Part shown: positions 53,163 to 62,340 of the stretch, piece after piece
Position numbering within the stretch: position 1 is the stretch's first letter
How the letters are laid out: each line of letters opens with the position of its first letter
The notes under the pieces: generated by a model
Databases searched by the model: none
What the model was told of the DNA's origin: nothing
Seen by the model: the letters and a program-made list of their open reading frames with translations, nothing else
Source of the DNA: Rhodoferax ferrireducens
Lineage (GTDB): Bacteria; Pseudomonadota; Gammaproteobacteria; Burkholderiales; Burkholderiaceae_C
Direction of reading: 5' to 3'
Assembly (NCBI RefSeq): GCF_003347515.1
Contig: NZ_QEII01000322.1
Span: forward strand, 1-64,000
DNA length: 64,000 bases
Position numbers and translations under genes: made by a program

Positions 53163-53951
53163 ATGTCCGTCGAATCCCCTATTTTGCTCACGGTCGATGC
53201 CGACGGCATCGCGACCCTGACCCTCAACCGGCCGGATCAACTCAACGCCTTCGATCTTGAAATGGTCGACGCTTGGCGCGCGGCGCTCGAACAGGCCGAG
53301 GCCGATGAGCGTGTCAAGGTCATCGTCGTCACCGGGGCGGGGCGTGCTTTCTGTGCCGGTGGCGACTTCGAGGAAATGGCCAAGTTCAGCGAAATGGACA
53401 GCATGGAGCGCAAGGATTTCCTCTACCGCCATGTGCATCGCATCGCGCTGACGCTGGAGCGCATGGAAAAACCGGTGATCGCCGCCATCAACGGCGCGGC
53501 GCGTGGTGCCGGCCTGGACATGGCGCTGATGTGCGATATCCGGCTGATGGCCAGTTCGGCCACGCTGGCCGAAACTTATATCAACATTGGCCTGATGGCG
53601 GGCGATGCCGGCGCCTGGTTTCTGCCGCGGCTGATTGGCGCCGCGCGCGCGCTCGAGCTGTTCTGGAGCGGCCGCGTGGTGGGGTCCGAAGAAGCCGAGC
53701 GCATTGGCATGGTCAACCGTGTGGTGCCAGACGCCGAACTGATGGCCGCCACCTACGAGATGGCGCGCACCATTGCCTCCAAGCCGCAACAGGCGGTGCG
53801 TTTCTTTCGCCGCGCCGTCTACCAAAGCCAGACCATGGCGCTCGCCACGCACCTGGACATGGTGTCCTCGCACATGGCGGTGCTCGAAGACACGCCCGAA
53901 CACCGCGCCGGCATTGCGGCTTTCCGCAGCCGCCAGCGCGCCGGCAAGTAA
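53163..53951 (+). CDS. Enoyl-CoA hydratase/isomerase family protein
   Basis: A 262-residue crotonase. FCAGGDFEEM gives the first oxyanion-hole strand and INGAARGAGLDMALMCD the second. In classic hydratases two Glu do the chemistry; here the first is Asp (GLDMA) and the second position appears to be Tyr (ETYINIG). It may therefore be an isomerase or another crotonase activity. ATG 53163 has AAAGG six bases upstream. It is the first gene after a probable operator and precedes a CoA transferase gene. Confidence 0.87.
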   Translation: MSVESPILLTVDADGIATLTLNRPDQLNAFDLEMVDAWRAALEQAEADERVKVIVVTGAGRAFCAGGDFEEMAKFSEMDSMERKDFLYRHVHRIALTLERMEKPVIAAINGAARGAGLDMALMCDIRLMASSATLAETYINIGLMAGDAGAWFLPRLIGAARALELFWSGRVVGSEEAERIGMVNRVVPDAELMAATYEMARTIASKPQQAVRFFRRAVYQSQTMALATHLDMVSSHMAVLEDTPEHRAGIAAFRSRQRAGK

Positions 53952-53966
53952 GGGCAGGGCGGCGCT

Positions 53967-55190
53967 GTGCAAGGCATTCTGAACGGCATCACCGTCATCG
54001 ATCTGTCGCGTCTGATCGCCGGGCCTTATGCGGCCATGGTGCTGGCCGACCTGGGCGCGCGCGTCATCAAGGTCGAGGCCATGGCGGGCGAGGAGGGGCG
54101 GCATTTCGGCCCGCCGTTCTATGGCGAGTCCAGCGTCAATTTCATGGCCTGCAACCGGGGCAAGGAGTCGATCGCGCTGGACATACGTACCCCGGCCGGA
54201 CGCGCGGTGCTGGAGCGGCTGATTTCAAAAGCCGACGTGCTGGTGCACAATTTTCGCCCCGACTTTGCCAAGGCCCATGCGCTGACTTACGAGGCGGTGC
54301 GGCGCATCAACCCGACGCTGGTGTACTACATGGTCAGCGCCTTCGGTGAGCAGAGCGACTACCGGCTCAGGCCCTCGGTCGACAGCGTGGTGCAGGGCAT
54401 GACGGGTGCCTTTTATGCCAGTGGCGATGAGGGTGAAGCGCCGATTCGCATTGGCTTGCCGATCATCGACGTGGCCTCCGGCATGTGCGGCGCCTTGGGC
54501 GTGCTGGCCGCGGTGATGCACCGGCAGCAGACCGGCCAGGGGCAGTGCGTGGAGCTGTCGCTGGCGGACACCATGTTTAATTTTCTAGCGGGCAAGGTGG
54601 GTGAGTATGCGATTGAACAGCGCGAGCCGATTCGCTCGGTGAACCTGCCGATTGCGGTGCCGAGCCGCCACTTTCGCGGCTCCGACGGCGCCTGGTTCAG
54701 CGTGTCGGTGGTGAATGAAGGGGCGTTCAAGCGCTTTTGCGCCGTGGTGGAGCGGCCCGAGTGGCTCACCGATCCGCGTTACCAGCGCAACGCCGTGCGC
54801 ATTGTCAACCGGCCGGTGCTGCTGGCCGAACTGGAGGCGATTTTCATCACCCGTCCGGCGGCTGCCTGGGTGGCGGCCTTCGAGACCGCCGATATTCCCT
54901 GCGGTCCGGTGAACACGGTGTCTGAGGCCATGGCCGACCCGGTGCTGGCCGCCCGTTTCGTGGAGCATCCGGCGATGCCGGGGCTGCCGCTGATCCCTTT
55001 TCCGGCGCAGCTTGCCGCAGGCATGCGCAAGATCGGGGACATGCTGGCGCCTCCCGCGCTGGGGCAGCACACCGGCCCAGTGCTGGCCGGGCTGGGCTAC
55101 GGTGCGCAGGAGATTGAGCAACTGGTGCGCGCGGGCGTGATTCGTCTGCACGAAACAGCCATTGAATCCACGGCAGGAACGAAAAAGTGA
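53967..55190 (+). CDS. Class III (CaiB/BaiF) CoA transferase
   Basis: A 407-residue family III CoA transferase, which moves CoA between carboxylic acids. It begins LNGITVIDLSRLIAGPYAAMVLADLGARVIKVE, typical for the group, and has FNFLAGK and the domain around GLPIIDVASGMCGALG, where I place the catalytic Asp. GTG 53967 has AGGG upstream. Its last four bases overlap the start of the next gene (GTGA), so the two proteins are made together. Confidence 0.9.
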   Translation: MQGILNGITVIDLSRLIAGPYAAMVLADLGARVIKVEAMAGEEGRHFGPPFYGESSVNFMACNRGKESIALDIRTPAGRAVLERLISKADVLVHNFRPDFAKAHALTYEAVRRINPTLVYYMVSAFGEQSDYRLRPSVDSVVQGMTGAFYASGDEGEAPIRIGLPIIDVASGMCGALGVLAAVMHRQQTGQGQCVELSLADTMFNFLAGKVGEYAIEQREPIRSVNLPIAVPSRHFRGSDGAWFSVSVVNEGAFKRFCAVVERPEWLTDPRYQRNAVRIVNRPVLLAELEAIFITRPAAAWVAAFETADIPCGPVNTVSEAMADPVLAARFVEHPAMPGLPLIPFPAQLAAGMRKIGDMLAPPALGQHTGPVLAGLGYGAQEIEQLVRAGVIRLHETAIESTAGTKK

Positions 55191-57172
55191 GCCAAAACCA
55201 CGCCCCCGACATCTTGTGGACCCCCCGTGCGGATCGCATCGCGGGTGCCGAGTTGACCCGGTTCCAGCAATGGCTGGAACGCGAAAAAGGCTTGCGCTTC
55301 GCCGGCTACGAGGCCTTGTGGCAATGGTCCGTGGACGATCTGGAGGGTTTCTGGAGCGCCATTGTCGACTATTTTGAGCTGCCGCTCGACGACTGGAATG
55401 GACCGGTTCTGAGCGATCGCAGGATGCCGGGTGCGCAATGGTTCGTGGGCGCGCGCACCAACTATGCGCGGCAGGTATTCCGCCACGCCACGGACGCCAG
55501 ACCGGCCATCGTTTTTCGCAATGAAGCGGGCGAGCGGGCGGACATGTCTTGGCGCACCTTGCAAGACGAAGTGGCCGCGCTGGCGCAGTGGCTGCGCGCG
55601 GCGGGCGTGGGGCCGGGCGACCGCGTGGTGGCCTACCTGCCCAATATTCCGCAGACTATGGTGGCTTTTCTGGCCACGGTTTCAGTGGGGGCGATCTGGT
55701 CGGTGTGTTCGCCCGACATGGGGGCGCCCACGGTGTTGGACCGTTTCCGGCAGATCGATCCGAAGGTGTTGATCGCGGTCGATGGCTACCGTTGGGGCGG
55801 CAAGCGCTTCGACCGGCGCGACACCGTGGCCATGCTGCTCGACGGGCTGCCCAGCGTCGAGCGCTGCGTGCTCTTGCCCTACCTGGAGCGCAGCGCCAGC
55901 GTGGGTGCGCTGCGCGCTGGCCTGCTCTGGAGCGAGGTGGTCAGCGCCCAGGCTGAACTGCGCATCGAATCGGTGCCTTTCGACCACCCGCTGTGGGTCG
56001 TGTATTCGTCGGGCACCACAGGTTTGCCCAAACCCATCGTGCATGGCCATGGCGGCATCGTCCTGGAGCAGGTCAAGCTGATGCGCCTGCACAACGACCT
56101 CGGTCCCGAAGACCGCTTCCACTGGTTTTCCACCACCGGCTGGATCATGTGGAACTGCCAGGTGGGCGGCTTGCTGGTGGGGGCGACGGCCTGCCTGTAC
56201 GATGGCAACCCGGCCTGGCCCGACTACACCACGTTGTGGCGTTTCGCGGGGGAAATCGGCGTGACGTTTCTGGGGGCAGGCGCGGCGTTTTATGCGGCCT
56301 GCCAGAAAACCGGTGTCGAGCCGCGCGAGGTGGGCGCGCTGGGGCCGCTGCGCACCGTGGGCTCGACCGGCTCGCCACTGTCCCCGGAAAGCTACCATTG
56401 GATAGCCAAGCATGTCGGACACGATGCTTGGATTAACCCGATCTCTGGCGGCACCGACTTCGCCGGGGCTTTCGTCGGCGGTGTGCCGACCTTGCCCGTT
56501 GTTGTGGGCGAGATGCAGGGGCGTTGCCTCGGCGCGCGTGTCGAGGCCTTCAACGAGCAAGGCCAGCCGGTCGTGGACGAGGTGGGTGAACTGGTCTGCA
56601 CTGCGCCCATGCCGTCCATGCCGATCTATTTTTGGAACGACCCCGGCAACAAGCGCTATCTGGACAGTTATTTCGACATGTATCCTGGCGTGTGGCGGCA
56701 TGGCGACTGGATCCGAATCACACCGCGCGGAGGCGCCATCATCTACGGCCGCAGCGACACCACCATCAACCGCCACGGCGTGCGCATGGGCACGAGCGAC
56801 ATCTATAGCGTGGTCGAGGCCTTGCCCGAAGTGCTCGACAGCCTGGTCGTCGACCTCGAATACCTGGGGCGCGAAAGCTACATGCCGATGTTCGTCGTGC
56901 TGCGCCCGGGCGTGGCGCTGGACGAGCCGCTGATCGGGCGCATCCAGAGCGCCATCCGCGCGGCTGCGTCGCCGCGCCATGTGCCGGACGATGTGTTCGC
57001 CGTGGCCGAGGTGCCGCGCACGCTCACCGGCAAGAAGCTCGAACTGCCGATCAAGAAACTGCTACTCGGTCAAGCCATCGACAAGGTGGTCAACCGCGAT
57101 GCGCTGGCCACCCCCGCCAGCCTCGATTGGTTTCTTGAGTTTGCACGCGTCCGCGCCACGCGAGCCAGCTAA
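55187..57172 (+). CDS. Acetoacetyl-CoA synthetase
   Basis: A 661-residue ACS-family enzyme. It has the acetoacetyl-CoA-synthetase N-terminus (FAGYEALWQWSVDDLEGFWSAIVDYF), P-loop YSSGTTGLPKPIVHGHGG, FHWFSTTGWIMWN, ISGGTDFAGAF, GDWIRI and the C-terminal LTGKKLELPIKK with the catalytic Lys. It activates acetoacetate to acetoacetyl-CoA. Acetoacetate arises in leucine and acyclic terpene breakdown, which fits the carboxylase genes of the neighbouring cluster. Confidence 0.9.
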   Translation: MSQNHAPDILWTPRADRIAGAELTRFQQWLEREKGLRFAGYEALWQWSVDDLEGFWSAIVDYFELPLDDWNGPVLSDRRMPGAQWFVGARTNYARQVFRHATDARPAIVFRNEAGERADMSWRTLQDEVAALAQWLRAAGVGPGDRVVAYLPNIPQTMVAFLATVSVGAIWSVCSPDMGAPTVLDRFRQIDPKVLIAVDGYRWGGKRFDRRDTVAMLLDGLPSVERCVLLPYLERSASVGALRAGLLWSEVVSAQAELRIESVPFDHPLWVVYSSGTTGLPKPIVHGHGGIVLEQVKLMRLHNDLGPEDRFHWFSTTGWIMWNCQVGGLLVGATACLYDGNPAWPDYTTLWRFAGEIGVTFLGAGAAFYAACQKTGVEPREVGALGPLRTVGSTGSPLSPESYHWIAKHVGHDAWINPISGGTDFAGAFVGGVPTLPVVVGEMQGRCLGARVEAFNEQGQPVVDEVGELVCTAPMPSMPIYFWNDPGNKRYLDSYFDMYPGVWRHGDWIRITPRGGAIIYGRSDTTINRHGVRMGTSDIYSVVEALPEVLDSLVVDLEYLGRESYMPMFVVLRPGVALDEPLIGRIQSAIRAAASPRHVPDDVFAVAEVPRTLTGKKLELPIKKLLLGQAIDKVVNRDALATPASLDWFLEFARVRATRAS

Positions 57173-57210
57173 TTTTTTCAAAGTCTCTTTTTCATCCACA
57201 AGGAATCACC

Positions 57211-57993
57211 ATGAGCGATCAGGAAGTCATTTACGAAGTCAAGAACTTTGTTGCCACCATCACCCTCAATCGCCCCAAGACGCTCAACGCGTTCACCGGC
57301 GACAACATCAAGGAGATGGAGCGACTGCTGGCCCAGGCCGGCAACGATCCGAAGGTGGGCGTGATCGTGCTGACCGGGACCGGCGAGCGCGCCTTCTGCG
57401 TCGGCGGTGATGTCAACTGGGAAAAGGGCGAGGGGGGCAAGAGCGGCCTGGAGGACCTGGAGTTCAACTTCAACCGCCAGATCGCCGAATGCCCCAAGCC
57501 GGTGATCGCGCGTGTCAATGGCTATGCCATTGGCGCCGGTCACCACATCGCCTATTTCTGCGATTTCACCATCGCCGCCGAGCACGCCATCTTCGGCCAG
57601 AACGGACCGCGCGTCGGCTCACCGGCGGGCGGCTACATCGTCTCGCACGCGGCCAATGTGCTTGGCCACAAGCGGGCGCGCGAGCTGTGGATGCTGTGCC
57701 GCCGCTACAGCGCGCAGCAGGCGTTCGACTGGGGTCTGGCCAATTCGGTGGTGCCGATGGCCCAGCTCGACGCGGAGGTACAGAAGTATTGCGACGAACT
57801 GTTGTCGCTGTCGCCGACCTGCCTGAAGATCGTCAAGCGCTCGTTCTACCACCACATGGCGCCGATCATGGGCAAGGACATGAACGACCTGATCCAGGAA
57901 GTGGCGCCCAACTACTTCAACACCGGCGAGCAGCAGGAAGGCGCCAGTGCCTTTCTTGAAAAACGCAAGCCTGATTTCAGCAAATTCCGCTAA
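57211..57993 (+). CDS. BadI/MenB-like crotonase (possible ring-cleaving hydrolase)
   Basis: A 260-residue crotonase closest in pattern to BadI (2-ketocyclohexanecarboxyl-CoA hydrolase) and MenB. The blocks FCVGGDVNWEKGEGG, ARVNGYAIGAGHHIAYFCD, IFGQNGPRVGS and ELWMLCRRYSAQQAFDWGLAN follow those enzymes. Like them it lacks the Glu of ordinary hydratases after the second oxyanion strand. It could open a beta-keto ring or act as another C-C hydrolase. It follows acetoacetyl-CoA synthetase by 38 bases and its stop overlaps the convergent LysR stop. Confidence 0.82.
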   Translation: MSDQEVIYEVKNFVATITLNRPKTLNAFTGDNIKEMERLLAQAGNDPKVGVIVLTGTGERAFCVGGDVNWEKGEGGKSGLEDLEFNFNRQIAECPKPVIARVNGYAIGAGHHIAYFCDFTIAAEHAIFGQNGPRVGSPAGGYIVSHAANVLGHKRARELWMLCRRYSAQQAFDWGLANSVVPMAQLDAEVQKYCDELLSLSPTCLKIVKRSFYHHMAPIMGKDMNDLIQEVAPNYFNTGEQQEGASAFLEKRKPDFSKFR

Positions 57994-58883
57994 ACCCGGT
58001 AATGAGCGCACAGTGTTTCAATCAGCGACTCGGCGTAGTGCGGCAAGGCCTCACGCTTGCGCACCAGGATGAAACGCTCGCGCACACTCCAGGGGTCGGT
58101 CAGTTCGACCAGCACGATGCCGGTGTCGGCCTGGTTGCGCCGCGCGGCGGACTCCGGAACAATGCCGACGCCAACGCCGGCACCAATCATGCGACACATC
58201 GCATCAAAGCTGGAGAGCTGGATGCGCAGCTTCAGCGGCTTGCCCAGGCTGTCCACGACCTGTGCCAGAAAGGTCTGCAAGGTGCTGCCGTGTTGCATGC
58301 CCACGGCGTCTTCGTCCAGCGTTTCGGCGAAGGCGATTTTCTTGCGGCGCGCAAAGCGGTGGTTTTTCGCGGTGGCCAGCACCAGGCGGTCGGTGCTGAA
58401 GTGAATCGCCTGCAGGCCCAGCGTATCGACCTTGCCGGCCACGATGCCGACATCGGCCCGGCCGTCGAGCACGCCGTGCGCAATCTCGGCGTTCGGCTTC
58501 TCCTGCAGGTCGATGTTGATTCTAGGATGGGCCGACAAAAAGCCGGGCAGGATTTCCGGCAGAAAATCCGTCACTGCGGTGGTGTTGGCAAACACCCGCA
58601 AATGCCCGCGCAGGCCGCCGCCGTATTCCTGCAGGTCGCTGCGCAGCTGGTCGGCTTGCCGCAGCACGCCACGTGCATGGTACAAAAAAGCTTCACCGGG
58701 CGGCGTCAGACGCACGCCTCTGGCCTCGCGGTAGAACAGGCTCAAGCCGGATTGGACCTCCAGCGACTTGATGCGGGCGCTGGCCGCTGCCAGCGACAGG
58801 TGCTGCCGCTGCGCGGCACGGGTCATATTGCCCTCATCGGCCGTTGATACAAAAAGCCGCAGGTCTGTCAGATCAAATTGCAT
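57990..58883 (-). CDS. LysR-family transcriptional regulator
   Basis: A 297-residue regulator with the winged helix-turn-helix at residues 1-62 (NMTRAAQRQHLSLAAASARIKSLE, LFYREARGVRLTPPGE) and an effector domain from about 90. It is divergent from an SDR gene with 274 bases between, the usual place for LysR control. Its gene end overlaps that of the BadI-like gene by three bases, without a visible terminator between them. Confidence 0.9.
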   Translation of the reverse strand: MQFDLTDLRLFVSTADEGNMTRAAQRQHLSLAAASARIKSLEVQSGLSLFYREARGVRLTPPGEAFLYHARGVLRQADQLRSDLQEYGGGLRGHLRVFANTTAVTDFLPEILPGFLSAHPRINIDLQEKPNAEIAHGVLDGRADVGIVAGKVDTLGLQAIHFSTDRLVLATAKNHRFARRKKIAFAETLDEDAVGMQHGSTLQTFLAQVVDSLGKPLKLRIQLSSFDAMCRMIGAGVGVGIVPESAARRNQADTGIVLVELTDPWSVRERFILVRKREALPHYAESLIETLCAHYRV

Positions 58884-59157
58884 GACGCCATGCTAACGCA
58901 AAGCCGGCCCAGCCTTCGGCATGGATTAAGCCTTGGCTGTGCGCCGGCGCTGACCGGCCCGTACCATCGGCTAGTACGTATATTTACGAATTTGGCAGGC
59001 CGGTAAAAGCAGCATGGGGCCGTGCGGTGCGAGCCAGACTTCGAAAATTCAGAAGCCTTGCTACTGAATTTACAGATTGTTGAATTGCCCGGGCTCGGCG
59101 ACGATGCCCTATTTCCGCGCAGCAGGCGCTTCAATACAAATCAGGGGACTTGAGACA
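58884..59157. promoter_or_regulatory. Divergent intergenic region with possible LysR site
   Basis: No gene is seen here. An AT-rich imperfect palindrome, CGTATATTTACG (58977-58988) with TACGTA just before it, stands out from the GC-rich surroundings roughly midway between the two starts. It could be the LysR binding site controlling the SDR/thiolase operon. Confidence 0.35.
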
Positions 59158-60078
59158 ATGAGCAGTTCATTCATGCTGGCAGGCAAGGTAGTGGTCGTCA
59201 CCGGGGCCGGTGGCGGCATTGGGCGCGACATCGCGCTGGCAATGGCGCGCGAAGGCGCCCGGGTGGTGGTCAACGACATTGGTGCTTCGGTGGCGGGCGA
59301 GGGCGTTGATGCCGGGCCGGCCCAGGCAGTGGTCAACGAAATACGCGCCGCCGGCGGCGAAGCGGTGGCCAGCACCGACAGCGTGTCGCAAGCCCTGAGC
59401 GCCCAGCACATCATCACCGCCGCGCTCGATAGCTTTGGCCGCATCGACTGCGTCGTCAACAACGCCGGCATTTTGCGCGACCGCTTTTTCCACAAGATGG
59501 GTGACGACGAATGGGATGCCGTGATCAAGGTGCATCTGTACGGCGCCTATCACGTCAGCCGCGCCGCCGCGCCGCATTTCAAGGCGCAAGAATCGGGCAA
59601 CTACATCCACATGACCTCGACCTCGGGCCTGATCGGCAACTTTGGTCAGGCCAACTACTCCGCGGCCAAGCTCGGTGTGGTGGCGCTGTCCAAGTCGATT
59701 GCGCTGGACATGCTCAAGTTCAATGTGCGCTCCAACTGCATCGCCCCATTTGCCTGGAGCCGCATGATAGGCGCGATCCCGACTGATACCCCGGAAGAGC
59801 AGGCCCGGGTCAATCGCATCAAGCAGATGACGCCGGCCAAGATCGCGCCGCTGGCCGTCTGCCTGGCCAGCGAAGCGGGACGCGACGCGAACGGCCAGAT
59901 TTTTGCGGTGCGTAACAACGAAATTTTCCTGATCAGCCAGCCGCGCCCGATCCGCTCGGTACACCGCTCCGAAGGTTGGACTCCGCAGGCCGTGGCCAGC
60001 CACGCGCTGCCCGCGTTGAAAGCCAGCTTCTTTGCGCTGGACCGCTCCGGCGACGTGTTCAGCTGGGATCCGATTTGA
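59158..60078 (+). CDS. SDR dehydrogenase, multifunctional-enzyme-2-like
   Basis: A 306-residue short-chain dehydrogenase. It has the coenzyme motif TGAGGGIG, NNAG (VVNNAGILRDR), the catalytic Ser in MTSTSGLIGNFGQ and YSAAK as Tyr-Lys. The long C-terminal extension (NEIFLISQPRPIRSVHRSEGW) matches the 3-hydroxyacyl-CoA dehydrogenase part of peroxisomal MFE-2 and bacterial relatives. It should oxidise a 3-hydroxyacyl-CoA. It heads a five-gene plus-strand run with DUF35 and thiolase-like proteins. Confidence 0.88.
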   Translation: MSSSFMLAGKVVVVTGAGGGIGRDIALAMAREGARVVVNDIGASVAGEGVDAGPAQAVVNEIRAAGGEAVASTDSVSQALSAQHIITAALDSFGRIDCVVNNAGILRDRFFHKMGDDEWDAVIKVHLYGAYHVSRAAAPHFKAQESGNYIHMTSTSGLIGNFGQANYSAAKLGVVALSKSIALDMLKFNVRSNCIAPFAWSRMIGAIPTDTPEEQARVNRIKQMTPAKIAPLAVCLASEAGRDANGQIFAVRNNEIFLISQPRPIRSVHRSEGWTPQAVASHALPALKASFFALDRSGDVFSWDPI

Positions 60079-60092
60079 GACAGGCCCGAAAC

Positions 60093-60521
60093 ATGACACA
60101 AAACCAGTCCATTCCTGTGGCAGCGGGCGGCGGCGTCCAAGCCATGTACCAATCGGCGCTCGACGAAGGGCGCCTGCTGATCCAGCGCTGCGCCGATTGC
60201 GGCAAGCATGTGCACTTCCCGCGTGAGAGCTGTCCGCACTGCGGCTCGGCCGAACTCGGCTGGGTTGCGCCCACCGGTCTCGGCACGGTCTACGCCGTGA
60301 CCACCGTGCGGAGAAAATTCGAGGCCGGCGGCGATTACAACGTCTCGCTGGTCGATCTGGACGAAGGTGTGCGCTTGATGAGCCGTGTCGAGAACATGAA
60401 ACCGCTGGAACTGAAAATCGGCCAGCGCGTCCAGGCGCGGGTCCAGCTCACCGACGGGCGCGGCCTGGTGCTGTTTGATCCCGCACCGGCTGCGGCCGGC
60501 ACCACAGGAGTTGCAGCATGA
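60093..60521 (+). CDS. DUF35 OB-fold/zinc-ribbon protein
   Basis: A 142-residue protein with a four-cysteine zinc ribbon, CADCGKHVHFPRESCPHCG (about 34-52), followed by an OB-fold (GTVYAVTTVRRKF, VSLVDLDEGVRLMSRVEN). DUF35 proteins join thiolase-like partners and help bind CoA substrates, as in steroid side-chain aldolases (Ltp2 with a DUF35 partner). Its stop overlaps the thiolase-like start by four bases, so a complex of the two is likely. Confidence 0.87.
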   Translation: MTQNQSIPVAAGGGVQAMYQSALDEGRLLIQRCADCGKHVHFPRESCPHCGSAELGWVAPTGLGTVYAVTTVRRKFEAGGDYNVSLVDLDEGVRLMSRVENMKPLELKIGQRVQARVQLTDGRGLVLFDPAPAAAGTTGVAA

Positions 60522-61699
60522 GTGACACCTCCCTCAAGGCATTGCGCGGCAGCGCGGCGATTGCCGGCGTGGCCACCTTTGGCTGCGGCGAAACGCCGGG
60601 TTTTACCGACATGGAGCTGCTGGCGCGCGCCGCCCGCGCCGCCGTGCGGGACGCCGGCTTGAAGATGAGCGACATTGACGGCATCTGCACCGCCAGCGCC
60701 GCGGCCACGATGTGGGCCATGCCGGTGGTCGAGTACCTGGGCTTGCGTCCGCGCTACATCGACAGCACCATGCTGGGCGGCTCCAGCTTCATCGCCCATT
60801 TGCTGCCGGCCATGCATGCCCTGCAGTCCGGCCAGTGCAATGCGGTGCTGGTGTGTTACGGCAGCGCCCAGCGCTCGGCGCAGTTCGGCCGGCGCGAGAT
60901 CGGCGCGGCCCGCCGCTGGCTGGACCCGCAGCCCTATGAAGCGCCTTACGAGCCGATGCAGCCGCTGTCGTCCTACGCGCTGGCGGCCTCGCGCCACATG
61001 TTTGAATTCGGCACCACGCGCCGCCAGCTGGCCGAGGTGGCGGTGGCCGCACGGGCGTGGGCCCGGCTCAACCCGGAAGCCTTCATGCGCGAGCCGCTGT
61101 CGATCGACGATGTGCTGGCCGCCCGCATGGTGTCTGACCCTTTGAGCGTGCGCGACTGCTGCCTGGTCACCGACGGCGGCGGCGCCTATGTGCTGGTGCG
61201 CGCCGACCGGGCCCGTGATTTGCCGAAACCGCCGGTGTATGTGCTGGGCAACGCGACCGCCGTGTGGAACCGGCAGATCTCGTCCATGCACGACCTGACC
61301 GTCACCGCGGCCAGCCAGTCCGGTCGCCAGGCTTATGCCATGGCCGGCCTGTCGGCGAAAGACATGGCCGTGGTGCAGGTCTACGACGCCTTCACCATCA
61401 ATACCTTGCTGTTCCTCGAAGACCTGGGCTTTTGCAAAAAAGGCGAGGCCGGCAGCTTTGTCGAAAACGGCGGTATTGCACCCGGCGGGCACCTGCCGGT
61501 CAATACCAACGGCGGTGGCCTGTCCTGTGTTCACCCCGGCATGTACGGCATTTTTGCGCTGATCGAGGCGGTGCGACAGCTGCGCGGTGACTGCGGTGAG
61601 CGGCAAATCGCCGGCGCGGTGACCGCACTGGCGCATGGCAACGGTGGCACGCTGTCGAGCCAGGCGACTGCGATCCTGGGAACGGCGGCGGCATTGTGA
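60518..61699 (+). CDS. SCP2-type thiolase-like protein (possible retro-aldolase)
   Basis: A 393-residue thiolase-fold protein of the lipid-transfer (SCP-x) branch. The usual nucleophile Cys is replaced in the TMLGGSSFIAH region, where Ser is found. YDAFTINTLLFLEDLGF and NTNGGGLSCVHPG mark the second half of the active site. Members paired with DUF35 proteins, such as Ltp2, cleave by retro-aldol reaction instead of thiolysis. Pairing here and loss of the Cys favour that reading; the substrate is unknown. Confidence 0.85.
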   Translation: MSDTSLKALRGSAAIAGVATFGCGETPGFTDMELLARAARAAVRDAGLKMSDIDGICTASAAATMWAMPVVEYLGLRPRYIDSTMLGGSSFIAHLLPAMHALQSGQCNAVLVCYGSAQRSAQFGRREIGAARRWLDPQPYEAPYEPMQPLSSYALAASRHMFEFGTTRRQLAEVAVAARAWARLNPEAFMREPLSIDDVLAARMVSDPLSVRDCCLVTDGGGAYVLVRADRARDLPKPPVYVLGNATAVWNRQISSMHDLTVTAASQSGRQAYAMAGLSAKDMAVVQVYDAFTINTLLFLEDLGFCKKGEAGSFVENGGIAPGGHLPVNTNGGGLSCVHPGMYGIFALIEAVRQLRGDCGERQIAGAVTALAHGNGGTLSSQATAILGTAAAL

Positions 61700-61830
61700 G
61701 CAGACTGTTCGGCCGCAACGTGGGCACCAGCCTGATCCCGCAGCGCGTGAGGGCCCGCCACAGGGTGCGCGAGCACCTGGCATGAAAACCCGCAACCGCC
61801 CTGCGCTGCGGTTTGATGAAGGAGTGTGTG

Positions 61831-62247
61831 TTGGATACTGAAATAAGCTTGCCGGAGGTCGATACATCGACCTTGTTTGCCAGGGTGCCATTCAACCGTT
61901 TGCTGGGCCTGCGGCGGGAGTTCTGCGAGGCAGGGCAGGCCCGGATGGTGCTGGAGACCCGCGACGAACTGACCAATAATTTTGAAGCCACGCATGGCGG
62001 CGTGATCATGACCCTGCTCGATGTCGCCATGTCCAGCGCGGCCCTCTCCAAATCGGGTTTTCAGCGGGCCGTGGTCACCATCGACATGTCCACCAGTTTT
62101 CTCAAGCCGGGTCGCGGACGTCTGGTGGCGCACGGCACGGCGCTGGGCGGCGGGCGATCGGTGTGTTTTTGCGAAGCGCGCATCGAGGATGAGGCCGGTG
62201 ACCTCGTGGCCAAGGCCATGGGCACCTTCAAATACGTTCAACCATGA
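61831..62247 (+). CDS. PaaI-type hotdog thioesterase
   Basis: A small hotdog thioesterase (about 138 residues) with NNFEATHGGVIMTLLDVAMSSAA as the catalytic helix (HGG and Asp) and VTIDMSTSFLKPGRGRLVAHGTAL as the core sheet. It likely releases CoA from an intermediate. The start is uncertain: AAGGAG (61819-61824) ideally serves TTG 61831, GTG 61828 is very close, and ATG 61816 has no ribosome-binding site. The ~130 bases before it hold only a 29-codon frame overlapping the thiolase stop, which I do not call. Confidence 0.82.
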   Translation: MDTEISLPEVDTSTLFARVPFNRLLGLRREFCEAGQARMVLETRDELTNNFEATHGGVIMTLLDVAMSSAALSKSGFQRAVVTIDMSTSFLKPGRGRLVAHGTALGGGRSVCFCEARIEDEAGDLVAKAMGTFKYVQP

Positions 62248-62340
62248 TGGGCCGGGTTGGACCGTCGCGTGTCGATCGCTTCCGGTGCTTGAGCGGGTCG
62301 CCGCGGCCTGAAGGGGTGCCATCCGGAGCGACGTAACTGG

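Noticed and set aside
61696..61785. A 29-codon frame starting at GTG that overlaps the thiolase-like stop
   Set aside because: Very short, no motif and no supporting neighbour; the GTGA overlap alone is weak evidence.
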